Numbered from the stretch's first letter, positions 43,012-55,750 are shown. The stretch is 64,000 nucleotides of DNA from Sphaerosporella brunnea (GCA_008704415.1 VXIS01000235.1:1-64000), one strand, 5' to 3'. Translations and numbers: made by a program. The notes: a model not told the origin generated them from the letters alone.

Positions 43012-44073
43012 CGTCATGTTGCACTTGCTACTCATGCGGCTCACGTGATAGACAGTCAGCCGAAATTACCCGCCACGAGTGATGAGTTGTGACCTCGGTC
43101 GCGCGAAAAACAACCCTGCAATTCGGGATCGATCGATCGCATCTCCCAACCCCCTCATTAACTGTTATCGACTCCTCTCCGCCAGCTTGGTCAACATCGA
43201 CCAGCCGACCCACCAACCGCCCGCTCGGTCGATTCCCCCCCCTTCCGCCACTCCTGCCCTCGAGCTCGAACGAACGCTGCTGTCATGGCTGATAAACGCA
43301 AGACCAACTTGTGCGAGGCGACGCTGCAATCGATGTCGGTTTGTGAATTCTACACCCTTTACTCCACCACCTGCTGATTCGCACCCATGGACCACAAAGA
43401 CCGAACTACAAGTACTTCAGAGCTTCCGCTGGTAACTGGAATTTCGAGTCCTATGCCGCAGGTATAAAGGATCGACGCAAAGCACGCGGTACGTGGGCTT
43501 TGGCGCTCCGCAGGATTGTACAATGCGGCCATTGCGCGGGGAAAGCCAGAGGCATACGCGCTTCCGAACTTCTCTCTGAGTTCAACAGAGAGAAACAGCA
43601 ACGGGTGAGTTTTATTTATCTTCACACCTGTGGCTTGCATGACATCGGGACCTCGGACATTTTGGCTCTCCTAAGCGACCTAAATGCTCGCTTTTTGGCT
43701 GGCGGTGTGGATATGGCACTCATTGGGCGGGACCTATATGCTCCCACAAACGACCTATATGCTCGTTTTTCGCCCAGCCTGTCCCTTCGTTCAGTGTGGC
43801 CATTCGGTGGCTTCGGACCTCAATGCTCCCCTAAGCGACCTATATGCTCGCTTTTGGCTGGCGGTGTGGATATGTCACTTGTTGGGTGAGGGACCTATAT
43901 GCTCCCACAAACGACCTATATGCTCGTTTTTCGCCCAACCTATCCTGCCGTTCAGTGCGGTCCCGTTGTCGAACCGGTTTCTCTGATCGCTTCTGTAGGC
44001 CCCAAGGCAATCGGCGCGGCGGGAGCCCCAAAGCTCCAGCGATGTTCACGTTGGGAAAGTTGGCAACTTAAGC
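43012..44073. other. Intergenic with a 159-bp tandem repeat
   Basis: Plus-strand ORFs at 43500-43986 translate the tandem repeat and are not supported as genes. The region up to 43440 has C-rich leader-like sequence before an ATG at 43284 whose frame soon stops. Confidence 0.35.
43678..43960. repeat. 159-bp tandem duplication
   Basis: GGCTGGCGGTGTGGATATG occurs at 43697 and 43856. The following GACCTATATGCTCCCACAAA and CGACCTATATGCTCGTTTTT match in both copies. CCTATATGCTC is itself repeated within each unit. Copies are about 90 percent alike by eye. Confidence 0.8.
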
Positions 44074-45629
44074 ATGATCGTAAATTCCACTTTCAATGCG
44101 CCGACTACCCAGCAACAAGCTCCAGTCGTCCAGACCGGCGAACGCGACTCGACCGATCACCCCAACGTGACCGACGAGCGGGACGCGACCGATGTGCAGG
44201 TCGGTGAGAACGATCAGACGGAAGTCGATGACATCCAGGGAGACGAGACAGATGACGTTTGTTCCGACGATGAACCTCACGCGGCGAACTGTTCTGCCTT
44301 GGATAGTGCGTTTGAAACATCGTACAGCCACTTTGATCCGTCCAAGACATGGCGGCTTGGCAGCGGGAGAGTTGTTGAGGATGTGCTGCATTCCCATTAT
44401 TCAGAAGTGCGGTCCAGCCACGTTGGCACTTTGGTCCGAGATTGGGTGATCGATCTTGGAAACAAGACGATGCAGGCCTGGTTTACTCGTCAAGAGTGGG
44501 TGGAAATCATGGATGCCGTTCCGCGTTTGCAAACGCCAACCCCGGAGTTTGCAAAATCGCTTACACGATTCTGTGAAGTATTTGATTTCTACTCTTGAAG
44601 AAGTTCCCGTCTGACTTAGTATATGGCAAGGTCACAACAACCGGCGAACTGCGAAAAGTGATCTCGACGACTAGCTATCTACCCCAGGGTGTCTCGTACA
44701 GCAACGATGTCCATTTTGATTGGGAGTGGGCTGAAATGGCAGTGCTCGACTTGTTCGTAATCCTTATTTCCAGCCACCGCCTACAGTGTGCTAAACGAAA
44801 CAGTCTCAGGCAGTGTGAGAACCAGTCCGAGACTACCTTTGCGGCGAACCACCTTGAACAGACGTTTTGCTACCGTTATTGGTATCTTCTGGACAAGATC
44901 TTCCTTTCGGTTCCGGGTGTTACTTTCGTACGGTACGTTTCGACTGATTCACCGGCCGCGTACTTTCTGTTCCGTTTTGCTGACCCCTACAGTCGGGAAT
45001 CCACCTGCCGCGCTTCATCCCTCCGCAAAAACCAAGATCGCGTCGAAACGTCGACACGGCAGAAGATTGGCCGGCGCTTCGACGGTATCTTACGCAGTTT
45101 CGAAGATGGCTCCCAGGAGTTTGTTGCCGTGGAGGCCGCACGGAGATTGATCGGGGGAGCCGAGGCCACAAAGTGGATGAAGGACAGCAGGAAAGTGGAG
45201 AAGGCATTGCGAGATATGTTGGGCAGACTGCATGACGTAGTCGGTCACGATTGGAAGATTATCCCGAATCTCGAAGTTGTCGGCATTAATACAGCTGGCT
45301 TTGATTTCCAGACGTGCCGCATGTCCCATCCCAAAGGCCACGTGTGCCTGTTGAAATGGGAGGCTACTCGCCGCTTTCCGACGTCAGTATCGCAGTTGCA
45401 AGAGTTACTTTTGTTGCTCGCCCATATTGTCCAGATAAAGGTATGCACCTTGGAAGCGACGACCATTTGGGCGGTAGGCTGATCAGTGAAGGGCGTTGTT
45501 GCTCGAACCGTGAAAGCTGTCAGGGGCCGGTTGCAAGCGCCTTCGGCCGCTGTGTTGTACGATGCGATCATGGCGGTCGGAACAGATAACAGCTACTCGA
45601 CATTACCCTGCGCAGCTAATACGCCTTAG
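44074..45629 (+). CDS. Uncharacterised fungal protein, possibly nuclease-fold; frame change at 44.59 kb
   Basis: The first part starts MIVNSTFNAPTTQQQ with an acidic stretch (about 25-70), then a folded segment (GTLVRDWVIDLGNKTMQAWF) to RFCEVFDFYS and a TGA at 44596. The same region continues in the next frame from 44598 (KKFPSDLVYGKVTTTGELRK). After an intron at 45441-45491 (GTATGC...GAAG) it ends at a TAG at 45627-45629 after LQAPSAAVLYDAIMAVGTDN. The centre has GRRFDGILRSF followed by QEFVAVEAARRLIGGAEATK. This resembles a family expanded in some fungi in which an Asp...Glu arrangement suggests a PD-(D/E)XK-like nuclease core; the usual Lys is not evident. Either a 1-bp frameshift or an implausibly short 23-nt intron separates the halves. 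Confidence 0.5.
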
Positions 45630-45716
45630 ACGCCGCACAGCCTAACCCTCCGATGAATCTCGTTCTTCCTCACATGTATAATTTATAATGAATGATACCC
45701 AGTATCAGCCATGTTA

Positions 45717-46260
45717 CCCCATCTACTCGACTATGACACATACCACTATCTGGTGAAATATAGAGTTCCCGAGATCTCGGTTGTGACCGAGAAGGTGAAT
45801 TCAGACGTCGGGCGCACAGAATCAATCGCTGGCGGCCACGATGGTGGTGATGACGCGCGGGTGCCGGCTATGAGCTCACCATCAAATGCCGCGGTGTGCA
45901 ATCCTCTCAGCGTGCAATCCTTCACAGCATCACATCACTTCGCAAACCCCGGGCTGCAAACATCCGACCGCTGAACGTTACATAAAATGCCGCGTGGATA
46001 TCATGATGGGCGCGGCCGCACCGGCAATCAGAACCAAACCCCGGGCCAGCAGAGTGGGCAGCGTGAGGACCAAACCCCAAAACCGTCTAGGACCGCCGCC
46101 GCCGAGCGTTCTCGGCAGAGCTAGAGCGTGCCAGTGTGTTCTTGACGACCGGTTGCGCGACTTCCATTCGCTGTGGATGGCGATTTTATATGTATAAGTT
46201 TTCGCTTAGAAGCGAGATCTCGGGAACTCTATATTTCACCAGATAGTCGAGTAGATGGGA
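45717..46260. mobile_element. 544-bp MITE with TA flanks
   Basis: The left end ATCTACTCGACTAT, then CTGGTGAAATATAGAGTTCC and CGAGATCTCG, matches the right end read inward, except that the left copy has a 15-bp insertion after GACTAT. TA lies outside both ends (45715-45716 and 46261-46262). No ORF of note. Confidence 0.8.
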
Positions 46261-46262
46261 TA

Positions 46263-48464
46263 CTACGTTTAGTTTACCAAATCAAGCGTTTCCGAGTCCC
46301 TTACCGTCACTTAGGCTACTATCTGCGCAATGAAGCGACTGGTCCCGCCTCTACATATCTCTCCCGAATCGCTTACCGTGACTCAGTCCACCAGGCCCAA
46401 CCGCGCACCCCAGACCCCACGCCCGATGTGGGAGAATACAAAACTCTCCTGGGCGCCCCTCTGGGCAGTTCTTGCCAGCCGTTTGGCCTTTTGCCACGAC
46501 CGTTGTTTTTCGAAGGCGCATGCTGGCTTTTTCCTGATGTTCAACGCGAGCTTGTTGCTACAAAGCTAGACAGAAGCTATCTCTGATGTGTCAACTGCCC
46601 GCCATACATGTATTTGCCGTATATCCGTCCACGAAGCTCGCGCGATAGTTGAGATTGCTGACACATCGCAGCGACAGGCTCATGCGCTCACTTCGGATCT
46701 GCGAAAGCCATCCTGCCCGCTAATCCTGCGGCAGCCAAAGGGCAAGTTCCTCGACCCCCTCAGCAGCCCGGTCTCCTTGTGCCGCCAGCAGGAGCCTATA
46801 TTCCCCGTGGACGGTTGCGCCCCGGGTTCTGGACAAGGACAGACCCACTGAGGCCCAATATGTGCCCCAGATGCAACGCTGGGCCTTTCTCCGGCTAACG
46901 AGGGGTGCGGCAGCACCTGATTGCACAATGCGACAGAGGACCCCCGCGCGCGTGTCAGCCGCCCTAAGGGCAATTGTGGTAGTCTGAGAATATTATATAG
47001 CATCAATTGTCATGGCGCGAGGTTGGAATAAGGTTTGGTGGTGAAACATGTCCATAGATAACGTCAAGTCATCCAGCAGTGGGAGTTCATTGGTGAATCG
47101 TTTTTATTAAGCGTTATCCAAAGAATAAATCCTTGCTAGCTTGACCTGCGGTTATATATAGCGTCCAGTTTATTTTAGAGCAATCTACGTTCCCCGGTGA
47201 TAGCGCAAATACGACATCACTGTAGTTCACCAGCACTGAACCTAAGTTGGTCTAAGCGATGTAAATTATGACATATGTGAAATTCAGCGGTAATAAGTGG
47301 AGCAGAGGGATCATAAAAAGGCCGGGGCTGGAGTGGTTGTCGCAACTCGCTGCCTCCAACATGTCCGACAGTTACACTTTCTCATCTGAGGAGGAGGATC
47401 TCGAGCCTGAAGCCAGTCAGCCTGCGACAAAAAATGTTAAAAACGATAAGTGCCCGGCGAAAAAAACAATGCATTACGAGACATCACTCGTGTAGGGTTG
47501 GAGATATAGGGTTGGATTCAGAGTGATGGGGGATGTCGCGAGTCGGGTGGGGTTCATCTTGTAAATAGTACGTCGCGGCTTCAGACAGACAACACACGTT
47601 TAACCACCAAAAAAAAAAAAAAAAAATTCTCGCATCAGTTAACCCCAATACTCCTTGCGCTTTTCGCCGCTGCGGCCCTTCTTCCGGCCTCCCAGTCGAC
47701 AGGTCCAAGGTCATGAGCGGCATGGTATTCTTCCACCAGTTCACGCGCATTCCGACGTACGCGTCCGGTTTCAAGTTTTCGAGGGCCTGATTCCTGCCTT
47801 TGCTATGTGGCTTTGAAGGGCGTCTAAATAATGGCGTACAGACGGACGAAATATCAAAGCACGCTAGGTAGTACCTTAGTAAGAAACGGGACTTTTTGAA
47901 AATAGTTATAAGTACTTAGTATGCTTTATATAGAGATCCAAAGATTGGATCAGAAAGGACTGGGAAACACCTTTATGATACGTACAAACTCTCCTGGCAA
48001 GGTGTTGCGGGGAAAAAAAAAAAATCATGGGTGAAGCGGCGGCATGAGCTTTTGGAATCGTGTGAGAGAAAATCGATTACCGCAGCGAACGTTAAGGATC
48101 ACAACAGGATAACCCGGAACGAACCACGCAGCACAGTAGGCCGTTCCCCTCGCCACCATGCATTCAAGGTCCCGGATCTGAACTCAAGCGAGTTCTGTCA
48201 CTCAAACCAGTGCAGAGCGGTCTCAATCACTCAAGCATGCTCCCTCACCCCGCCCTCCCCGGATCTTTGTGACACAAAATGTGTCCTCGCTGCGATATCT
48301 GTCACTCAACCGCTGTTCGTGGGGATTTGCGTGTCACTGCGCCCCGGTACCTTCCAAAATCTGTATACGCAGAAAATGCGCGGGGATATCGGCACATCGC
48401 CGCACAGCGGGCATCCAACCCCGCCGCGACGATGGTGCTAGTCCTCTCCACATTCACGATCGCT

Positions 48465-48496
<32 letters not shown>

Positions 48497-50321
48497 TACC
48501 ACCGTTGCCTCGTCTCCCACCACCTCCAAAACAGAGGAGACACCAGGACACCAGCAGTAGATGCAGCATAGAAACGTAACTGGGAGATGTGGCGATGCCC
48601 GAGCCAGAAGCATACTCGTCGTAGAGGGACAGCTTGTTTTGTTGGAAAAAAAAAGAAAAAAACTCAACACCATTCGCTGCGACACGTGATCTCACTCGAT
48701 CTCAGCTTACGGGGTGGGAACGGCTTACATAGTTTTGACTTCGGGGCAACCTGAGAGGCTACCAATGTCGTTGTAGCTATCTCCGTCAGGCCAGGCTGAT
48801 AGACCCATTGTGGCTTCGGTCATCTCGTTTGCGTCGCCATGATGTTGATTTTGAGTATTGGCCATAAGGGTTGATCTTTTTGCGTTACCAACCTTATATG
48901 CGAATAACCATCAGCCTCATATAAAGCTCGTGCTACCACAAAACCTTCACATAACGCGTACATAAGCATTTTTCAAAAACACCTGTTTCTCACTAAGGTA
49001 GCAAAGTTGAATTGTAAAAATGGAAATAATAGGTATATCCGTTGTCACCGATTCGGACACGATCGCGCACGTGAGTCGGCTGTGGTTATCTATTCGATAG
49101 CCATGGCGCCAACTTATGGCGCCCTTAGACACAGTCACATCGTGCTTACCTCCGCACCCCCCGACTCCAGATCAGGATCCCTCGCGAAAACAGTGTCTCC
49201 GCGCCAACCAACACCCTCCCCCACCAGTCCGTGCTCTTGCCCGCTCCGAGCCGGCGTTGAGTAAAGACGTGAAGGCGTTCTTTCGAGGCCCCTCTCGCAG
49301 GGAGGAAGTCAACGTGGACAGAGAACCCAGCCAAACGCATTACTCCAGTCTGTTTTTCGATGGCTTTGGTGGTGTTTGCTCTGGCTCTCCATACTGGGGA
49401 AATGATTTTCCGGCTTCGGTATGGATGAGTGCGGGCGGCGGCGGCTACGCTAGGCATGTTATACAGCCAGCGCGGCGGGGCTTTAGATTGAAAAAAACCA
49501 CAGCAGTGATCACCAGTGAAGCGCACCCAGCATGTGGTCCCATTGCCAGAGCGCGCTTGACTTACCGGCAACGCAAAAACAGCGAAAGCTGGACCCACCC
49601 CGCGCGACAGTTTTTTTTTTTCGCCCACAGCCGGGCCGCCGCGGTTTTATCCACAACTTAACATCGACGGAATGGACCGCATCCTGTAAGTTGTGACCTC
49701 CTCTTCCACGCAGCTGCCGCAACTCTAACCACCAACCGCCAGCCAGGGGGGGCAGTTAAGCATCCCGCTATCTAGGCCAGCACTACCACCTTTTCAGCGT
49801 TACATCGCACCCGCGTAGGCCAGAGTATACTTGCGCAACCAGAAGCGTGGCCCAGGTGTTGCCCAGTTTTGTGTGCGGTTGCAACAGGTCACGCCTTGGT
49901 CAGGGTTTACTCGCCCACATTCTCGCGGGCTGATGGATACAGCTCATTTTTTTTTTTTTTTTTTTTTTTTTTCACACCGACGATGGGATGAAAAGTTCAC
50001 AGGGGTTTTTTTTTTCATCAACCCTGCTGCTGCTGCTGCTGCTGGAGAGCGATGCAGACGCCTGGAATAAGAGTAGAACGGCGAATATGTATCAATAACC
50101 CCCTCCGGAGACGAAAAATTCTAGACATCTGCCCCCAAAGGTTTGGATTATCCAAACTACCTATGTCGCGTGACCAAACTACCTGTGTCGCGTGAGACCC
50201 TGTGATCCATCTTCCGGTGCATGTTCGACCTCACCAGTGTACAAACCCGAGATATTCAACTTTAAAAAGTTGCATGATGAAAAATCGGAACTCTCTTGCG
50301 GAGAGAAAAAAAAGCAATGCC
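46263..50321. other. Gene-poor stretch with simple repeats
   Basis: No gene could be supported over 4 kb. It contains an A18 run near 47609, an ATC repeat (about 11 copies) at 48463-48496, T runs near 49612 and 49948-49972, and a short CTG repeat at 50026-50043. A small ORF at 47361-47495 (MSDSYTFSSEEEDLEPEASQ) is protein-like but unconfirmed. Overlapping ORFs at 49116-49661 have no motifs. Confidence 0.4.
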
Positions 50322-50407
50322 TGGAGGAGCGGCGAATCGAACGCCGGACCGCCTCTAAGCTAGCTGCTGCTTGCTAAAGAGGAATTATACCACTAAACCA
50401 CACCCCC
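50322..50407 (-). tRNA. tRNA-Ala(AGC) with intron
   Basis: 86 nt on the minus strand. The acceptor GGGGGTG pairs with CTCCTCC with one U-U mismatch; the D-arm contains GTTTAGTGGTATAATT. The anticodon stem CCTCT/AGAGG encloses anticodon AGC and a 14-nt intron (AGCAGCAGCTAGCT) at the canonical place one base 3' of the anticodon. The T-arm is CGGCG-TTCGATT-CGCCG. A T8 run just downstream (50313 and lower) is a strong pol III terminator. The acceptor mismatch leaves some doubt about full function. Confidence 0.85.
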
Positions 50408-50748
50408 AATGCGTGCACTATCACACTTATCAGCACCCATGTAAAGCCTAGCATTCCCATGCGCTCGGGCCATTTTAAGCGCGGGTCCATCAAAACAAAT
50501 ATGACCGCTCACACAATAGGTATACATACCTATATAAAGAATATATATAGCGAAGTCTTCAACAACATCTCGGTTACATGCGTAGCTGAAGAAGGAGAAA
50601 TAAGGAGAAGAAACATGCGCCGTGTGGTCGTATACATACTCTACTCTGCATAGGCCATACATATTCCATTCGAAACAGATTGAAAAACGGATATTGCATC
50701 ATTTGGTTTGACATCAGGCACATCCACCCTCATATAAACATGCCCCAC
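50408..50748. other. Short intergenic region
   Basis: AT-rich, between the tRNA-Ala promoter side and the end of the tannase pseudogene. No gene or repeat is seen. Confidence 0.4.
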
Positions 50749-52342
50749 TTAGATCACCTCGCACTCAAAGCTGGTGGTCACATTGGGATTGCCACTGACA
50801 TACTTCGCCTCTTTGGGATGCGAGCAAAGCGGTCTCTGCATCATAACGCCTTGCGACGGATCATCGTCGGTGAGCTTGGTCGCGATGATCTCGTTCGGTG
50901 CGGTGTTGTTTTCCACCCACGAAATCAAGGCCGGGCCAGTAAAACGTCGTGTTTGGGGTCCTGATCGCCGGGGACACTGTGGACGTGAACCGGCCTGGTT
51001 TGCTCTCGCAATGTACTAAGGCGCGTTGTTAACACCGCCGATACAATTTTACATGCCAGGAATGAGGAATAGCCAGTAGAAGTCACTCAGCTGAACGCCC
51101 TTAGGCTGGAGGAGTCTTGTAGAAGTAGATGCTCGACCCCATTGAAATAGAGCCGTCGGCCAGGCCATGATAGTGGATCAGCTTTCCGCCGCGCTCCATG
51201 AATGGGCGGAGGTCATAGTCGTCGGCGGTGGCATTTCCGGGGTTAAACTCCTCGGCAAGTTGTACCGTCGAGTAGTCGAGATCTTCCCAGGTCCAGTTGG
51301 AATCGTTGTATAGAAAGTATCGAGCGTAACCGAACCCGCCCGGAGAGGATTCGTTCGAGCTGATAATGGCCTGGCTCCATTGCGCCTCGGAGCTGTACGT
51401 TAGGTGCGGGAAGACAAACGTTTGGTTCACCTCTATCCAGTCGTTGTAGAGTTTGTAGAGGCTGCCGATTTGATCGGTCGTCAGGCAGCTGGATGAGTTT
51501 GTGGAGGTTGAATTTCAAAGAAGGGTCTCGGGTTGGAAGTTGCAAGCGTACGGGTTTGTAATGATGCCATCTCCGAGTCCGTCAACGTCATCCCATTGTC
51601 GGAAAACTTCATCGGCAATGGCAGAGATAAGTGCTTGCGGGATATGGTAGCTGGTAGTGTTGGGAAGATTGTAGGTGGCCACCTTCAGGTTCCATTGTTG
51701 GAGATGAGTTATCCACCATGAGGGAGCGCCGGTCACCACACCATCGAAGTCATCAGGGAACATCTAGAGTGACTTGAGGCCTTGCCGCCGGCCGGTTGAG
51801 CAGCCGGCATAGTACGAATATCCGATCGAAGAGTTGTAGAATGTCTCTGTCAAGGGTTTGCCGAGGGAAACAGAGCCGTGCAGAGCGCGCCAGCCCCAGT
51901 CCGTGCGTTTCTCGGGAGCATTGAGGGCCCAATCGCCATCAGCACTGCTCATGAAGGAGGAATTATGGCCAGTGTTGGTCGAGACGGCAGCGAATCCGTA
52001 GTCCAGGCCTTTGGCCATGTCGGTACAGGCCGCTTGTCCCACAAATCCACCATTTTCGTAGGCGATGAAGCCGTTGTTCCAGGTATCGACGGGAAGCCAT
52101 AGCCCAACGTCGAAAGAAGAAGAGTTGGATGAAGTTACATTAAAGTAAAGAGCGCAGAGAGAGGGCAAGTTGCTGATAGAGCCATCAAAGGTAGAATTTC
52201 CGCCGTAAGGGACGGCATAAACGAGAGTGGCATTACTCGGGAGCACTGAGGCAAAGGTCACAGTTGTGCAACGAGATGACAGGGATGCTAAGCTTATTGA
52301 GAAGCTCGCAGCAGCGAACGAGAGGACGAATGGAAACCGTAT
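50749..52342 (-). pseudogene. Tannase/feruloyl esterase family pseudogene
   Basis: The family is recognised from GFIAYENGGFVGQAACTDM, YYAGCSTGRRQGLKSL (the CSTG serine motif, with the second Gly of GGRQG now Arg), MFPDDFDGVVTGAPSWW, GKLIHYHGLADGSI, FYWLFLIPGM, DPKHDVLLA and WVENNTAPNEI, to a stop at 50749-50751. These lie in order along 1.6 kb but the frame is broken. Stops occur at 51764-51766 (TAG), 51515-51517 (TGA), 51049-51051 (TAA) and 51016-51018 (TAG), with frame changes near 51115 and in 50930-50990. Where a signal peptide (RFPFVLSFAAASFSISLASL) begins, the expected ATG reads ATA at 52340-52342. A TATATATAG box lies about 80 bp upstream. Active homologues are secreted serine esterases acting on plant phenolic esters. 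Confidence 0.88.
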
Positions 52343-55300
52343 GATGGCGGTGAAGCACGCTATACCGACGATGTGCTGAGAACTTGCAACCTATGTCGGA
52401 TGGTCACATCCCTATATATAGTCTCTTCATTAAGTCGTATTCACAAAGGAAAGGTTGGAACTATACGCAATGCATGCGGTAAGAAACACAACATTGAGGT
52501 CTAGCTCACAAAATGGAAGTTCCTGTTGTCTCCGCAATCTTAGGTGTCCTTGGAGGAGAACTGGAGCAGTGAACGAGGCAGTGTGGGACTGGGGCAGTTG
52601 AGCCATGCAAACATGAGTGATCGTTTGTGACTGCCTATAATGTGCGGCCCAAAAGCAATGAGTTGACGACTTAGTTATGCCTAGCCATTTGTGACTTTGA
52701 TGTAGCTTTACAGTCGGATTCCCAGGCTCCAGAACCTCATTGGACGTCTTTGGGTTGTGATTTATGCATATTTTCTATTCCATGATGCTAAGTGCCTTGT
52801 ATGAAGGATTGGTTGTTGGTACGATGGGAACTCTTTGTAAATACTAGATTCTCAAAAAACAGGAAGCAACCCACTGCTTTTCTTATGCATGTGTAGACCT
52901 AAAGGAGGCCTATCAGCCACCTACGTTCCCAACCAAGAGGTTCTTTCCCTCCTCAAGGCCACACACAATGGGAGAGTGATGCTACGATTGCTGGTATGCA
53001 AACTGCATCAATGGTATTGGCTTTTTTTTTTTTGGGTGAGCTGTAGCACACTCCTCCACAGCGTGTAGTCGAGCATATACTCTGCAACGCTTACTTCGAT
53101 TTGGAAGAGTTATATACTGCACTGGAGTTGCTATGCTACTGAACTGTCGATCTCAGCAATGAAATGATGCGGAACTGGTTTGAACTACATTATCGATAGT
53201 GTTACGAAGCTTCCGTTCCGGAGCCGGGCGAAGTCGTTAACGGGGCTTTGCTTCTGTATGTCTCCGGGGTGTTCGAGGAAGCGGACTCTTGAGAACCAGG
53301 CGGGGCAACTTATCATCCGCACGCCCCAAGTTCACGCCCACGGTCACTCACACCAAGTCACGCTCTCCATAAGAACAAGAATGGTCGTCACCAGCCCCAA
53401 GACCGCATGATGCATGTGTTCCGGCCTGTACGCGTGAAAAATCCCCGTCGTCCGGAGTAGGACGTCCCAGTCGTGACTGGTACCCCCGTTCGCGACGGAT
53501 ATTCCCACTCACGAACGTCTACTGTACTCGCTACTGTACTCATACTCTACTGGTATTTGAGGACTAGAACTTCCTCACTAAATCATATACTTCAAAAAAA
53601 CACCTGAACTAACTACCGTATTAATGTGGACGTAAGGCGGACGCCTTAATTATGGTGATGTCGGCACGTCGGAATTGTGAAGATGAAGGGTTTTCCCCTT
53701 CATCATGACCCGAACCGTGACCTATCAACAACAACAACCATCCCGAGCAAGTTGAAAATGACGCCGCGTCGACGAGGCAGTGAAAGCGAAAACGACAGGC
53801 GAAGCACCAGCGAGGATGGCTGGAAGGAGAGAAGGAGGAGGACTCAGAGGGCGAAGATGATGGAGAGGAGTCGCTTCAGAGATTTTGTGATTGCACTGGC
53901 GATGTTTGTTCAATGCACCTGCGCTTTAAAGGTAGACCTTCGTTCAAGGGAGTAACCCGGACTTGCTTTGCAGGCAATTTCACTGAATATCACTCGCACA
54001 TCGCTCGCTGGCTGTCAGGCCAAGCGTACCGCACCATATGGACGGTCACGCTAAGCCAAGTTCGATATCACTCGTTCCCTTAGTCCTGCTTCTGTCCTGA
54101 AGAACCTCACGTCTTAAGACCATGGTAGAAATCCCTCGATCACCCATTTCAACTGTCACTTTCGCACCGCCTTTTTGAGTGCTGCCCTACTTTCCACTAC
54201 CAAAAGCAATCACATCATCACAAGAACTTGATGTGCAGTAAATCCGATCCCCCGGAAAGTGTGGAATACTATCAGGTGTCAGAATGGGGTTTAATTCTGG
54301 CATAATCACACCTCAAACGACCCAAGCGTTTACATAACGGCCACTTTTTTGCCAAGCGAGTTTCCGCCACCTGTGGCTCCCCGGTAACGGGCTATAATAG
54401 ACTGCCGTTTACAGGATCAAAAGATGTACATGTACTGGGCTAAAGACATTTTATCTGATTATCTTGAATTCTTCGCTCACATCCGATTGGCTGAGTGGGC
54501 ATTCGATGCGTCTTGGGGCTGGTGACTCCGTACGTAATGAAGCCATGTGCCAATTTTGCAACGCAATCACTCTCCCTTGGCCGGTCGTGCGTAGTATTTA
54601 TAGGCAAATTCGCACCAAAAATCACACTGAAGTTCTGCCAGTCATTCGGTGGTGATTCTTGGAGTAGTGTGGGCACGAGAAAGGCTATGTAGTTACATTG
54701 AAAATATGGTAGACGGTTAACGACGTCGTCCGGACCCAAAGCCTCCACCCACCGCATAGTATGATAGCTGATATAGACTGGGTGGACCATGTAGTTCAGA
54801 TCTGCCGCTATCTCTTCTTTGTCATGTCGAGATTCAAAACGCTGCGCCCGACTTAAGTTTGGCCTTCTGGTACTTTTGTATTGGTATTTCCTTCTGGATT
54901 AATTAGCCTCATGACGTCTCACGGACTAATTAGTGTCGTCTACACGTTAGAACTAAACAGATAAAGCGGGGTAAATGTCTGTACTTTAAATTTCGGTTTG
55001 TTGAAAAGCATTATATTCAACAGCCCGAGTGATATTGGATGAGGCCAATACGGTCAACCTTGTTCTATGCCGCTCCGGTGTGGGCTGTGGTCAAGCATGC
55101 CCCACACATGTACTATGTGTACAACTGAGTGAGCACAAGTGGGGGCCCCTCCCACACGAATGCTTGGTCCATCCAATGGCGCTGGTCCGTGATCACACCA
55201 CCTATGCCAGAGAGGAGAGTTGTTCCAAACGGTCTTTTCAGCTGTGTTTCGGAAAGGATGACTCAATTTTTTCTCAAGCGGTACCCGTTCCGCGAGAGCC

Positions 55301-55665
55301 GAGAAGGTTTTGTTTGCACCAAAATGCACATTCGTGCCAAGGTGGTGTTACCACCACCCCCGGGTTCTCGCAATCTCGCATCAAGGGCACTCACAAGTTC
55401 GTGCCCGACCGTTCAACGCGTGGAGGTGGAGCGTGGTGAAGTTGGGTACTAAAGCACCGACTACAGGTGTCCCCAGCAATAGATTTGGATTTTCCTCACC
55501 CCTCTCCTCATAGTTACACCATGGCACGAGTAGGGCTATTAAGAAGATATCAGCATGCACTCGGCCACCGCACGCTGTTGTGTCACAACTCAGAGTTCCG
55601 ATCCATCAAATGAAAAACGGAGAAGCTGCAGTTTATGTACCATCCATTCACCCTGCAGCTGCCCC

Positions 55666-55696
<31 letters not shown>

Positions 55697-55719
55697 AAAA
55701 AAAGAAAACAAAAAAAAGA

Positions 55720-55750
<31 letters not shown>

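Noticed and set aside
48301..48695. His-, Ile- or Asp-run ORFs
   Set aside because: All come from the ATC/TCA microsatellite at 48463-48496.
49116..49661. 181-codon plus and 160-codon minus ORFs
   Set aside because: No motif, no intron signal and no natural start context on either strand.
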